A stretch of 33,463 nt of DNA, taken from Clostridium sp. CAG:524 (GTDB taxonomy: Bacteria > Bacillota_I > Bacilli_A > RF39 > UBA660). A program made the position numbers and the translations under genes. The notes beneath the pieces are model-generated. The model was not told where the DNA came from and made no database searches. It saw only the letters and a program-made list of their open reading frames with translations. The stretch spans positions 1-33,463 of the forward strand of contig FR880105.1 in assembly GCA_000434555.1 (NCBI GenBank), in the 5' to 3' direction. Every line of letters starts with the position of its first letter. Positions within the stretch are counted from its first letter, which is position 1. Positions 17,254 to 25,529 of this stretch are shown here, piece by piece.

Positions 17254-18111
17254 CTAATCTATTTTTACAAGTTCGTATTTTCTTGTTCCTACTCTTATAT
17301 TTTCAGCATACTCTATTGTATGTATACCATTTCTTGATTCTATTCTTTCAATTAAATGATCTTTGCCTGGATCATTACTATTGTAAACTAAATCAATACA
17401 CGCTTGATCAATTGCAACTGGGTCAGTTGATGCAAGTATTCCTATATCTTTCATACATGGATCTTCAGCTTTAACACAGCAATCACAATCAACTGACATA
17501 TTAGCCATTACATTAATAAATACCATGTTACCTTTTTCATAATCAATTATTGTTTTAGCAGCTTCAGCCATACTTTCTAAAAACGAATTATGATCTGCAG
17601 TCCGCATTTCATCAGGTTTACCTGCCCCATGAATATTTGCTTTACCATGTGATGATGCTAATCCAATTGATATATTTTTAAGTGCACCACCATATCCTCC
17701 CATCGGATGGCCTTTAAAATGTGATAAAACTAACATAGAATCATAATTTTCTATATTTTTACCAACATAATTTTCTTTTATATATTTAGGATTTTTTACT
17801 TCCAATGCCACCTCATCAGTTTCATCTAACAAATCAACATTATAGTATTTAGTCCATTCATGTTTATCTAATAATTTTAAATGTTTTTTACTAGTATTTC
17901 TTTCACCATTATATGCTGTATTACATTCAACAACAGTTCCATTAACATAATCAATTAAATCTTTATAAAATAGTGGCTTCAAATAATTTTGATTACCTTC
18001 TTCTCCACTATGAACTTTAACAGCAACTTTTCCTTTTAATTCAATACCTAATTTCTTATAAATATCTAATAGATTTTCACTTGTTATTTTGTCTGTAAAA
18101 TATACTTTCAT
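17254..18111 (-). CDS. DUF362 domain-containing protein
   Basis: 285 residues matching the short cytoplasmic DUF362 form, with no ferredoxin domain. Recognised stretches are ELKGKVAVKVHSGEEGNQNYL, TVVECNTAYNGERNTSKKH, VLSHFKGHPMGGYGGALKN, then VDCDCCVKAEDPCMKDIGI and ASTDPVAIDQACIDLVYNS. The Cys-rich CDCC...C segment could hold an iron-sulfur cluster or metal. The biochemical role of the family is unsettled. The start is ATG 18111 with AAAGGGATGG just upstream. It is the first gene of a two-gene unit with ppaC, ten bases apart, read from an extended -10 at 18152-18144. Confidence 0.88.
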   Translation of the reverse strand: MKVYFTDKITSENLLDIYKKLGIELKGKVAVKVHSGEEGNQNYLKPLFYKDLIDYVNGTVVECNTAYNGERNTSKKHLKLLDKHEWTKYYNVDLLDETDEVALEVKNPKYIKENYVGKNIENYDSMLVLSHFKGHPMGGYGGALKNISIGLASSHGKANIHGAGKPDEMRTADHNSFLESMAEAAKTIIDYEKGNMVFINVMANMSVDCDCCVKAEDPCMKDIGILASTDPVAIDQACIDLVYNSNDPGKDHLIERIESRNGIHTIEYAENIRVGTRKYELVKID

Positions 18112-18143
18112 ATTGCCATCCCTTTCTTACTAATTCTATCTTT

Positions 18144-18152
18144 ATTATAACA
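18144..18152 (-). promoter_or_regulatory. Extended -10 promoter of the DUF362-ppaC operon
   Basis: On the minus strand, TGTTATAAT (18152-18144) is a perfect extended -10, 32 bases before the start codon. No good -35 is seen. Confidence 0.5.
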
Positions 18153-18230
18153 ATTTTCTACTAAATAATTGCTTCTTCAAGAAAAAGTTTACACTATTTT
18201 TCAATTTAATAATAAAAATATATATATGTT

Positions 18231-18239
18231 TGCTATAAT
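18231..18239 (+). promoter_or_regulatory. Extended -10 promoter of the HD-domain gene, with a very short leader
   Basis: TGCTATAAT at 18231-18239 is a perfect extended -10. The start codon at 18251 is only 11 bases after it, giving a leader of about five bases and no room for a ribosome binding site. Confidence 0.5.
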
Positions 18240-18250
18240 TATTTTGTGAA

Positions 18251-18712
18251 ATGTTTATGAAGTATGATAAAGAATTTTTAAATTATATAGATGAAATATT
18301 AAACAATAAAGAATTTTTAAAGAGAAAAAACTATAATCATCATGTTAATGAATCAGTATATGATCATTCTTTAAAGGTTGCTTATTGTTCTTATTTATTT
18401 GCTAAAAAGCATAATCTTAATAAGAGAGATATTTCTATTGGAGCTATTCTTCATGATTTTTATTATAAACCATGGCAAGACTCTAAAGAGAAAAGAAGTT
18501 TCTTTAAGCAACACGGATTTGTTCATGCAAGAGAGGCTCTTGAAAACTCTAGAAAGCACTTCCCACATCTTATTAATGATAGAGTTGAAAATATTATATT
18601 AAGACACATGTTCCCTCTTAATATAACTCCACCTAAATATAAAGAAACATGGGTAGTAACTCTTATGGATAAAAAATGCTCATTAAATGTATTTAAGCAT
18701 CCTAAAGAGTGA
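18251..18712 (+). CDS. HD-domain metal-dependent phosphohydrolase
   Basis: 153 residues; a small stand-alone HD hydrolase. The metal-binding set is complete: H39 in VYDHSLKVA (with H31 nearby), H68-D69 in AILHDFYYKPW, H119 in ILRHMFPLN, and D140 in TLMDKKCS. Such proteins cleave phosphate esters of nucleotides or related metabolites; the substrate is not evident. No membrane or GAF/PAS domain is attached. ATG 18251 or ATG 18257 may be used. Neither has a ribosome binding site, and the -10 is so close that the message should be nearly leaderless. It ends in TGA, which supports the standard code. The membrane protein gene 35 bases later has a ribosome binding site but no clear terminator before it, so cotranscription is possible. 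Confidence 0.87.
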   Translation: MFMKYDKEFLNYIDEILNNKEFLKRKNYNHHVNESVYDHSLKVAYCSYLFAKKHNLNKRDISIGAILHDFYYKPWQDSKEKRSFFKQHGFVHAREALENSRKHFPHLINDRVENIILRHMFPLNITPPKYKETWVVTLMDKKCSLNVFKHPKE

Positions 18713-18747
18713 CCTAAATATATTGGTATTAAAAGAAAGGTTAAAAA

Positions 18748-19443
18748 ATGAGAGAATTTAAAATATATTTTCTATTATTTATAACATATTCCTTTATTGG
18801 ATGGATAATTGAAATAATAGATAGATTTAAAGTAAATAAAAAGATAGTCAATAGAGGATTCTTAATAGGTCCCTATATTCCTATATATGGATGTTGCGCA
18901 ATAGTTATGGTACTCTTACTTCATTCAGTAAAGAATCCTATTACATTGTTCACCTCCTCAATATTAATCGCAAGTATTGGTGAATACCTAACAAGTTATA
19001 TAATGGAAAAAGCATTTCATGCTAGATGGTGGGATTATAGTGACTATAAATATAATTTAAATGGAAGAATTTGTTTAATTAATTGTTTAGGATTTGGTAT
19101 ACTTGGATTTATACTTATAAAATACTTAAATAATTTCTTATACAATATTTATTCCAATTTAAATGAAACAACCCTTAATATAATATTTTATACACTGATA
19201 ACAATATTTATTATAGACTTAATTGTATCATTTAAAGTAATATTTAAAGTTAAAAATATGTCACTTAAATTCAAAAATCCAGATAATACTAATGAAATAA
19301 CTAAAAAAGTACGTGAAGTAATAAAAAGTAATCCTCTTGTTAAAAGATTATTTATGGCATTTCCTAATGTTAAACCAATCATTAAAAAGAGCGCTATTAC
19401 AATAAAAAATACTACAAAAAGACTAATTACAGGTAATAAATAA
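18748..19443 (+). CDS. Putative ABC-transporter-type membrane protein (CmpB family, PF06541)
   Basis: 231 residues with about four membrane helices in the first two thirds and a basic cytoplasmic C-terminus. The family hallmarks are clear: FIGWIIEIIDRF early, NRGFLIGPYIPIYGCCAI, then a glutamate in IGEYLTSYIMEKAFHARWWDYSDYKYNLNGRICL, given here as the two halves of one conserved block, and the NCLGFG that follows. The family is labelled a putative ABC transporter permease, but no ATPase is adjacent and a transport role is unproven. The start ATG 18748 has AAAGAAAGG upstream. A terminator at 19422-19452 overlaps its end. Confidence 0.85.
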   Translation: MREFKIYFLLFITYSFIGWIIEIIDRFKVNKKIVNRGFLIGPYIPIYGCCAIVMVLLLHSVKNPITLFTSSILIASIGEYLTSYIMEKAFHARWWDYSDYKYNLNGRICLINCLGFGILGFILIKYLNNFLYNIYSNLNETTLNIIFYTLITIFIIDLIVSFKVIFKVKNMSLKFKNPDNTNEITKKVREVIKSNPLVKRLFMAFPNVKPIIKKSAITIKNTTKRLITGNK

Positions 19444-19452
19444 TTAGTTTTT
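19422..19452 (+). terminator. Terminator of the CmpB-family gene
   Basis: ACTAATTA (19422-19429) pairs with TAATTAGT (19441-19448) around an 11-base loop. A T-run (19448-19452) follows. The stem overlaps the stop codon at 19441-19443. Confidence 0.6.
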
Positions 19453-19524
19453 ATTTGTAAAGTATATGTTAAATTAGAAAAATAAATTATTTTTAGTAGT
19501 ATAATTAATATGGAGGCATGTAAT

Positions 19525-20865
19525 ATGTTTGAAAATAAAAAAATATTTATATTAGGTATGGCAAGAAGTGGTTATCATGCTGCTAAAATACTTGCTAAAA
19601 GAAATAATACAATTGTTCTTAACGATATGAATGCAAATCAAGATGAAAATCATATTAAAGAACTTGAAGACTTAGGTGTTAAAGTTATACTTGGTAGTCA
19701 TCCTGATGATATTCTTGATGAATCATTTGATTATATAATTAAGAATCCAGGAATAAAATTTGATCATAAGTATTTAAAATATGCAAGTGAGCATAATATT
19801 AAAGTTATTAATGAAATAGAAATGGCTTATCACTTATTACCAAAAGGAGTTAAATTAATTGCTATTACTGGTACTAATGGTAAAACTACTACTACATCTC
19901 TTACTTATGAAATAGTAAGCCATGCATTTCCTGGTAGAACACACCTTGCTGGTAATATTGGATTTCCTTTATGTGAAGTGTTACCAAATATTAAAGAAAA
20001 TGATTATTTAGTTATGGAAATTGGAGTTCCTCAATTACATGATTTTTATGATTTCAATCCAGATATAGCAGTACTTACTAATATTTATGAAGCACACCTT
20101 GATATGTTTGGCACTCGTGAATATTATAATGAAAATAAACTTCGTATATTCCAAAATCATACAAGTAAGAATATTGCTATTATTAATAAAGGGAACGAAG
20201 ATGCGTATAGAATTACTAAAGATATAAAAAGTACTAAAAAGTATTTTACAAGTAAAGAAGTAATTGATGGTGCTTATCTAAAAGATAATAAAATTTATTA
20301 TTATGATGAAGAAATAATTGATACAAGAGATATCAAATTACAAGGTAATCATAATTATGAAAATATTATGTGTGCTATTATGATAGCTAAAGAACTTGGT
20401 ATTTCTAATGATGTGATGGTACCTGTTATTAAAGAATTTAGTGGTGTTGCTCACAGAATAGAATATATAAGAACATTTAATGGAAAAGATTTCTATAACG
20501 ATTCAAAAGCAACTAACATAACATCTACTCAAATCGCACTTAATGCATTTAAAAAACCAACAGTATTAATATTAGGCGGTCTTGAAAGACATCAAAGTTT
20601 CTATGAGCTTAAAGATTATTTAAAAAATACCAAATTAGTTATATGCTATGGTGAAAATAAAAATAGAATCAAAGAAGAAATGGATGAAATGAATGTAAAA
20701 TGTTTCGTTGTTAATAATTTAAAGGAAGCAACATTACTTGCTAATGAAAATAGTGTTTCTGGTGATGTAATATTGCTTAGTCCAGCATCTGCTTCTTGGG
20801 ATCAATATGCAAAGTTTGAAGATCGTGGAGATGAATTTAAAGAAATAGTTAGAGGGTTAGAATAA
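19525..20865 (+). CDS. murD: UDP-N-acetylmuramoylalanine-D-glutamate ligase
   Basis: Adds D-glutamate to UDP-MurNAc-L-Ala in peptidoglycan precursor synthesis, using ATP. About 446 residues. The N-terminal Rossmann domain (FILGMARSGYHAAKIL) is followed by the ATP loop AITGTNGKTTTT near 114-125, AGNIG, the catalytic HLD (191-193), the carbamylated lysine in NENKLRIF, and the GVAHRIEYI and NDSKATN motifs. The C-terminal domain ends LSPASASWDQYAKFEDRGDEF. The usual ELSSFQL reads EIGVPQLHDF here: the Glu and Gln are kept and the two serines lost. The start is ATG 19525, with GGAGG at 19512-19516; ATG 19510 overlaps that site. TATAAT at 19500-19505 is the likely -10. It stands apart from any mur cluster. 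Confidence 0.95.
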   Translation: MFENKKIFILGMARSGYHAAKILAKRNNTIVLNDMNANQDENHIKELEDLGVKVILGSHPDDILDESFDYIIKNPGIKFDHKYLKYASEHNIKVINEIEMAYHLLPKGVKLIAITGTNGKTTTTSLTYEIVSHAFPGRTHLAGNIGFPLCEVLPNIKENDYLVMEIGVPQLHDFYDFNPDIAVLTNIYEAHLDMFGTREYYNENKLRIFQNHTSKNIAIINKGNEDAYRITKDIKSTKKYFTSKEVIDGAYLKDNKIYYYDEEIIDTRDIKLQGNHNYENIMCAIMIAKELGISNDVMVPVIKEFSGVAHRIEYIRTFNGKDFYNDSKATNITSTQIALNAFKKPTVLILGGLERHQSFYELKDYLKNTKLVICYGENKNRIKEEMDEMNVKCFVVNNLKEATLLANENSVSGDVILLSPASASWDQYAKFEDRGDEFKEIVRGLE

Positions 20866-20874
20866 CCCTTTTTT
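20853..20874 (+). terminator. Terminator of murD
   Basis: GGGTTA (20854-20859) and TAACCC (20863-20868) form a stem with a GAA loop, followed by six T. The stem begins inside the last codons, and the TAA stop (20863-20865) is part of it. Confidence 0.8.
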
Positions 20875-20890
20875 CATACAAAAAATTATT

Positions 20891-20917
20891 AAAAAAAATA
20901 GATATTTCTATCTATTT
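20891..20917 (-). terminator. Terminator of the MBOAT-DHHW operon
   Basis: AAATAGATA (20896-20904) and TATCTATTT (20909-20917) form a 9-bp stem with a four-base loop. On the minus strand it is followed by at least seven T. It overlaps the TAG stop at 20914-20912. Confidence 0.75.
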
Positions 20918-21985
20918 CAATGTAAAACTATCATTTATCAAAAGTGTACTATATAAAAATAATATATCTTTATTATTAAAATCAATATAATTAGAAAGCA
21001 TACTTGGACTAATATATCTTGTATCAACAACAGTTATACTTTTATAACCATTCATCATAAGTGGAATTAAACTACTTCCATATGAATCTCTAAATACTAT
21101 TAAATCTTTAGTTGAATCTGTATTCATTGATTCTATCTTTAATAAAGACACAGAACCACTCAAATACACATTATATTTATCAAGAGAATTTAACTTTATT
21201 AAATCATATACTTTCTCATAACCATTAGTTTCATAATTATAAACATTTATATCATTAACATTATCTAGTATATATATTTCATCTTTTATATCTTTTCTAA
21301 CTATTCTACTAGAATATGTTCCATTAAAATCACTTATTCTTTTGAAATTATAATTATTAGTAATATTGAAATTCATTTCTTTAGACAATTTATTTACTAC
21401 TTTAGAAAGTCTTTCTTCTCTCCAGTGAGTATCAGTCTTATAATAATCTTCTAAAGATAACTCATTAAATATATCAATGTATTTTATATCTAAATTACTA
21501 TTCATAATATTCTTAAGTTCATCATAATCTAATTTTAAGTTATCATCATTTACAAAATAATTTTTATCAGGAACAATACTATAATATATATTATTTGTTT
21601 CATTTAAATAAGTTCTTTTTATATCATTAATCTTATTTGTTACATTAATAACTGATTCTTTATTTAATGGATATGTTTCTTCAATAATATAATCATTATA
21701 TAAATATAGTTTATTATAATTATTTTTAGTAAGTAAATCTATATCAATTTTAATCTTACGAAAGTTATCTCTCCATATAAATTGATCAGTAGTATATTTA
21801 TCTAATTTACTAAAATATGTACCATTTATAACTGAATCGTATGTAATTTTTGGCACTTTTTCTAATTTTCTTCTTTCACTATACGATATATCATCATCTT
21901 TTTTCACTATGTTTACAATCATAAAAGTAAATAAGAATGTAATAAATATTATACTCAAAACTATATTTTTAACCTTATTATTCAT
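20912..21985 (-). CDS. DHHW-family (AlgX/AlgJ-like) acetyltransferase partner protein
   Basis: 357 residues: one N-terminal membrane helix (about 9-27), then an extracellular SGNH-like domain. The early 'SYSERRKLEKVP' segment is the standard DHHW start (E-x-R-x-L). TDTHWRE at 184-190 carries the Asp-His pair and FRDSYGSS at 298-304 the serine, S301; together they match the Asp-His-Ser triad of AlgX/AlgJ enzymes that put acetyl groups onto polysaccharides. It lies nine bases after the MBOAT gene and has no separate promoter. The pair should move acetyl groups across the membrane (MBOAT) and attach them to a cell-surface glycan (this protein). The polymer is unknown: wall peptidoglycan, teichoic acid or capsule are all possible. 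Confidence 0.85.
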   Translation of the reverse strand: MNNKVKNIVLSIIFITFLFTFMIVNIVKKDDDISYSERRKLEKVPKITYDSVINGTYFSKLDKYTTDQFIWRDNFRKIKIDIDLLTKNNYNKLYLYNDYIIEETYPLNKESVINVTNKINDIKRTYLNETNNIYYSIVPDKNYFVNDDNLKLDYDELKNIMNSNLDIKYIDIFNELSLEDYYKTDTHWREERLSKVVNKLSKEMNFNITNNYNFKRISDFNGTYSSRIVRKDIKDEIYILDNVNDINVYNYETNGYEKVYDLIKLNSLDKYNVYLSGSVSLLKIESMNTDSTKDLIVFRDSYGSSLIPLMMNGYKSITVVDTRYISPSMLSNYIDFNNKDILFLYSTLLINDSFTLK

Positions 21986-21994
21986 CCTTCCTCC

Positions 21995-23383
21995 TTAAAA
22001 TCTAAAATATAAAAATGGATTATATGAACTATCTATTAAATATGATGTCACAATTATTAGTAATATCAATAATACAATTATATCTAATATATTAATTATA
22101 TTATTGATTTTTTTATTCTCTTTTAATTTAATAATTGTATTTTTAAGTATTGGTGTTGATAAAAATATGGCAATTATAAGTACAAGTCCATAATCTTTTA
22201 AATAATGTATTGTAAACTTATTTATAAATGGATTACTAAAATTAAATAGTCCTACTATATTATTAAATGATTCATTTATATTTGAACCACTAAATATAAT
22301 GAAACTTATCATTATGATAAATAGTGTATATATTCGTCTTACTATAGATGGAAGTTTCTCTATATACTTATTTAACAATAATTTTTCTATTACAAGTAGT
22401 ATTCCAATAAACATTCCCCAGATAACAAATGTCCATTCTGAACCATGCCATAATCCAGTAAGTAACCACACTATTAAAATATTCCTTATAAGTTTAAATG
22501 TACCCTCTCTACTTCCCCCAAGTGGTATATAAACATAATCTTTAAACCATGAACTTAAAGATATATGCCAACGTCTCCAAAATTCAGTAATACTTTTTGA
22601 TATATATGGATAATCAAAGTTTTCCATAAAATGAAATCCAAACATTCTGCCAAGACCAATAGCCATATCAGAATATGCTGAAAAATCAAAATATATTTGA
22701 AGTGAATAACTAATACCATATATCCAATAAAATAGTACTGTCTTTTCATTACTTAAAATAAATATATTACATAATTCACCAAGTATATTCGCAATTAACA
22801 CCTTTTTAGAAAGACCTATTATAAATCTACTTATACCACTACTAAAATCATTAAATGTTTGTTTTCTATTATCAAGTTCATCATTTATAGTTTCATACCT
22901 AACAATTGGTCCTGCGATTAACTGTGGAAACAATGAAACATAAGTCGCAAGAGAAATAAAATTCTTTTGAGCTTTTACTTTTTCTTTATAAACATCTACT
23001 AAATAACTAATGATTTGAAAAGTGTAAAATGATATACCAATAGGTAAAACAATATTTAATAATGATATATTTGTATTAAAGATACCATTTATATTTGTTA
23101 TTAAAAAGTTAGTATATTTAAAAATGCATAGTAATAATACATGAATAAATATGCTAAATATAAATATCTCTTTACTTTTATATTTTTCTATTAACCTTGC
23201 TTCAAAGTATGCTAGTACTATTTCAATAATCATTAATATTATATACTTAGGTTCACCATAAAAATAAAATAATAATGATGAAATAAGTAACAATAAATTC
23301 TTATACTTTTTAGGTACTATGAAATATAGAATTAATACTGTTGGTAAAAAATAATATAAAAAATTAATACTTGTAAATACCAT
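21995..23383 (-). CDS. MBOAT-family O-acyltransferase (AlgI/PatA/DltB-like)
   Basis: 462 residues with about ten or more membrane helices. The family signature is complete: FYTFQIISYLVDVYK near 119-133, LFPQLIAGPIVRY near 151-163, YFDFSAYSDMAIGLGRMFGF, FWRRWHISLSSWFKDYVYIPLGGS (given here in two parts, FWRRWHISLSS and WFKDYVYIPLGGS) with H273, and GLWHGSEWTF with the catalytic H313. These transferases carry acyl groups across the membrane to an extracellular partner. With the DHHW protein downstream they form an O-acetylation module. A D-alanylation role (DltB) is less likely because no dltA or dltC is nearby. The start is ATG 23383 with AAGGAGAAAG upstream. Confidence 0.93.
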   Translation of the reverse strand: MVFTSINFLYYFLPTVLILYFIVPKKYKNLLLLISSLLFYFYGEPKYIILMIIEIVLAYFEARLIEKYKSKEIFIFSIFIHVLLLCIFKYTNFLITNINGIFNTNISLLNIVLPIGISFYTFQIISYLVDVYKEKVKAQKNFISLATYVSLFPQLIAGPIVRYETINDELDNRKQTFNDFSSGISRFIIGLSKKVLIANILGELCNIFILSNEKTVLFYWIYGISYSLQIYFDFSAYSDMAIGLGRMFGFHFMENFDYPYISKSITEFWRRWHISLSSWFKDYVYIPLGGSREGTFKLIRNILIVWLLTGLWHGSEWTFVIWGMFIGILLVIEKLLLNKYIEKLPSIVRRIYTLFIIMISFIIFSGSNINESFNNIVGLFNFSNPFINKFTIHYLKDYGLVLIIAIFLSTPILKNTIIKLKENKKINNIINILDIIVLLILLIIVTSYLIDSSYNPFLYFRF

Positions 23384-23414
23384 ATCTTTCTCCTTAAATT
23401 CTCTTATTTTTAAA

Positions 23415-23437
23415 ATTAAAGCACCATTAAGGTGCTT
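23415..23437 (-). terminator. Terminator of the DUF1846-DUF4358 unit
   Basis: AAGCACC (23419-23425) and GGTGCTT (23431-23437) form a stem. On the minus strand it is followed by TAATTTT, a moderate T-rich tail. It lies downstream of the stop at 23462 and 36 bases before the MBOAT start, so the two units are separate. Confidence 0.6.
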
Positions 23438-23461
23438 ATTTATGCAACATATCTAACAACT

Positions 23462-23992
23462 TTAATTACCTGTTTTTTCTAGTTCTTTACCAATATCATT
23501 ATTAACATAATTTTTAAAATTATCATATACTGTTTTAGCCCAATCAGCATCAGACATAACAAAGAATATTACATTTCCATTATTAGTTAAATATAGTTTT
23601 TCTGCTGTTACACATATCCATTTACTCATATCAACATTATTAAATATTTCTTGTTTTATTGTATCAACATTACTACCATCTTTAACTTTTATAGCAACTG
23701 CTGAAAATGCTTGTGATGACATCATTGGTTCGCTCGCAACAATCCATTCGATATTATCATTAGATTTTAAACCAGTAAATGAAGTAACCTCTTCTATACT
23801 ATTAACATTAACATTCACTATATTAGTATCAGGTAAATCTTTACTTTTAGTAATTTGTTTTAACATATTTTTTGCATCACTACTAGTTTTTGTATCACTT
23901 ACAGTTTTTTTATTTAGTAATACAAATACAAGTACAACAACTAGTAATACTACTACTATACTTATAATTAATATTTTAGTTTCTTTTTTCAT
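23462..23992 (-). CDS. DUF4358-like membrane-anchored protein
   Basis: 176 residues: a short charged start (MKKETK), one strongly hydrophobic helix (VVVLLVVVLVFVLL type, about 8-26), then an outside domain. That domain resembles DUF4358: ASEPMMSSQAFSAVAIKVKDGSNVDTIKQEI with an adjacent 'NNVD...W' helix, then a strand segment (NGNVIFFVMSDADWAKTV) and a final helix. The function of that family is unknown. I start at ATG 23992, where GAGGAGAG stands three bases upstream; ATG 24013 would overlap the preceding gene and add an extra charged stretch. It follows the DUF1846 gene by ten bases and probably shares its transcript. Confidence 0.6.
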   Translation of the reverse strand: MKKETKILIISIVVVLLVVVLVFVLLNKKTVSDTKTSSDAKNMLKQITKSKDLPDTNIVNVNVNSIEEVTSFTGLKSNDNIEWIVASEPMMSSQAFSAVAIKVKDGSNVDTIKQEIFNNVDMSKWICVTAEKLYLTNNGNVIFFVMSDADWAKTVYDNFKNYVNNDIGKELEKTGN

Positions 23993-24002
23993 AATCTCTC
24001 CT

Positions 24003-25466
24003 CTATATTTCATCTATATATTTTGGTTCACATGTTAAATTTATTTGTAAACTTTTAAGTGTTTTTTTATCACCATTAGTCACAATATAAGTTGCATGTG
24101 CTTCACAATATTTCAATTTTTTTAAACTATTTAATGCTTTTTCAAGAATAGGATTAGTTGCAGAGCAAATACTAAGTGCTGTTAATACTTCAGGAAGTTG
24201 AAGTCTAATCTCATTATTATTAAGTTCCTTTTTCATTTTAAGCATTGGCTCTAATACCTTAGGTGATAATAACAACATATCATCAGGTATCTTATTTAAT
24301 TCTTTTATAGCATTTAATATTAAACTACTTGCTGGACTTAATATATCAGTTTGTTTACCAGTTATTATCTTTTTCTTATTTATTTTTAATGATATAACAG
24401 GCTTACCTTCTTGTTCACTTTTCTTTAAAGCCGGTTCTATCACATCTAAATATGTTTCATCAATATTAAGTTCATTCATAAGTAACTTAACTTTCATATA
24501 AGAATCTTCATCAGTAAGACCAAGTTTATAATTATTCATTTCATTATAATATCTTCTTACTATTTCTTTCTTAGATGCTTCTTCTATAATATCATTATCT
24601 TTAATACAGAATCCTATCATATTAACTCCCATATCAGTTGGAGATTTATATATATCTGTATTAGATACTTTATTTAATATACTTTTAAGTACAGGAAACA
24701 TCTCTATATCTCTATTATAATTTACAGCTGTTTCACCATATGCTTCAAGATGAAATGGATCAATCATATTAACATCTTTAAGATCAGCAGTTGCTGCTTC
24801 ATATGCAAGATTAACTGGATGTTTCAAAGATAAGTTCCACACTGGGAATGTTTCAAATTTAGCATATCCTGCATTCTTTCCTCTTTTATGTTCATGATAT
24901 ATTTGAGATAAACATGTAGCAAGTTTACCACTACCAGGTCCAGGAGCATTAACAAGTATTAATGGCTTAGTTGTTTCTATATAAGGATTTGCTCCATACC
25001 CCTCATCACTTACAATAGTATCAACATCTGTTGGATAACCTTTAGTAAATGTATGAATATATGTCTTAATTCCCATACGATTTAATTTCTTAATAAATTT
25101 ATCAACACTCACTTGATTTCTATATAATGTTATTACAACAGAATTAACAGAAAATCCCATCTTTTTAGAATTATTAATTAATCTTAACAATTCAGTATCA
25201 TATGTAATACCATATTCTCCCCTAGTCTTATTTTTCTCAATATCACCTGCATTAATGCAAAATATTATTTCTAAATCATTCTTAAGTTCTTTAAACATAC
25301 TTATTTTAGCATCATTTTTAAATCCAGGAAGTATTCTAGCTGCATGACTATCATCAAATAATTTACCACCTATCTCTAAATATAACTTATCAAATAGTTT
25401 AAATCTCTCTCTAATTTTAGCACTTTGTATTTTTACATATTTCTTATTATCAAAACCTTCTTTCAT
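24003..25466 (-). CDS. DUF1846 (UPF0371) family protein
   Basis: 487 residues, cytoplasmic, matching DUF1846 along its length. The start is GFDNKKYVKIQSAKIRERF, then LYLEIGGKLFDDSHAARILPGF, then INAGDIEKNKTRGEYGITYD. A phosphate-binding-like loop (NAPGPGSGKLATCLSQ) lies near 173-188, followed by GYAKFETFPVWNLSLKHPVNLAYEAATAD. C-terminal parts include SPTDMGVNMIGF and AHATYIVTNGDKKTLKSL. The family is common in Firmicutes, has a known fold in some members and no firm enzyme activity. The start is ATG 25466 with GAGGTAGG directly before it, after a TATAAT at 25485-25480. The DUF4358-like gene follows. Confidence 0.9.
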   Translation of the reverse strand: MKEGFDNKKYVKIQSAKIRERFKLFDKLYLEIGGKLFDDSHAARILPGFKNDAKISMFKELKNDLEIIFCINAGDIEKNKTRGEYGITYDTELLRLINNSKKMGFSVNSVVITLYRNQVSVDKFIKKLNRMGIKTYIHTFTKGYPTDVDTIVSDEGYGANPYIETTKPLILVNAPGPGSGKLATCLSQIYHEHKRGKNAGYAKFETFPVWNLSLKHPVNLAYEAATADLKDVNMIDPFHLEAYGETAVNYNRDIEMFPVLKSILNKVSNTDIYKSPTDMGVNMIGFCIKDNDIIEEASKKEIVRRYYNEMNNYKLGLTDEDSYMKVKLLMNELNIDETYLDVIEPALKKSEQEGKPVISLKINKKKIITGKQTDILSPASSLILNAIKELNKIPDDMLLLSPKVLEPMLKMKKELNNNEIRLQLPEVLTALSICSATNPILEKALNSLKKLKYCEAHATYIVTNGDKKTLKSLQINLTCEPKYIDEI

Positions 25467-25500
25467 ATCCTACCTCACTATTATAAGGATACCAAAAAAA

Positions 25501-25529
25501 TAAAAAAAAGAATAGATATTTTTACTCTT
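25501..25529 (-). terminator. Terminator of the Sel1-repeat gene
   Basis: On the minus strand, AAGAGTA and TATTCTT form a 7-bp stem (one G-T pair) followed by a long T-run (25508-25502). It overlaps the stop codon at 25524-25522. Confidence 0.6.

Noticed and set aside
18112..18250. 139-bp spacer as a possible riboswitch or small RNA
   Set aside because: It is explained by two divergent extended -10 promoters; no conserved riboswitch core or stable stem was seen.
18251..18712. Mycoplasma-type code in which TGA encodes Trp
   Set aside because: Trp is written TGG throughout, no long gene contains an internal TGA, and TGA ends the HD and DUF1292 genes at family-appropriate lengths.
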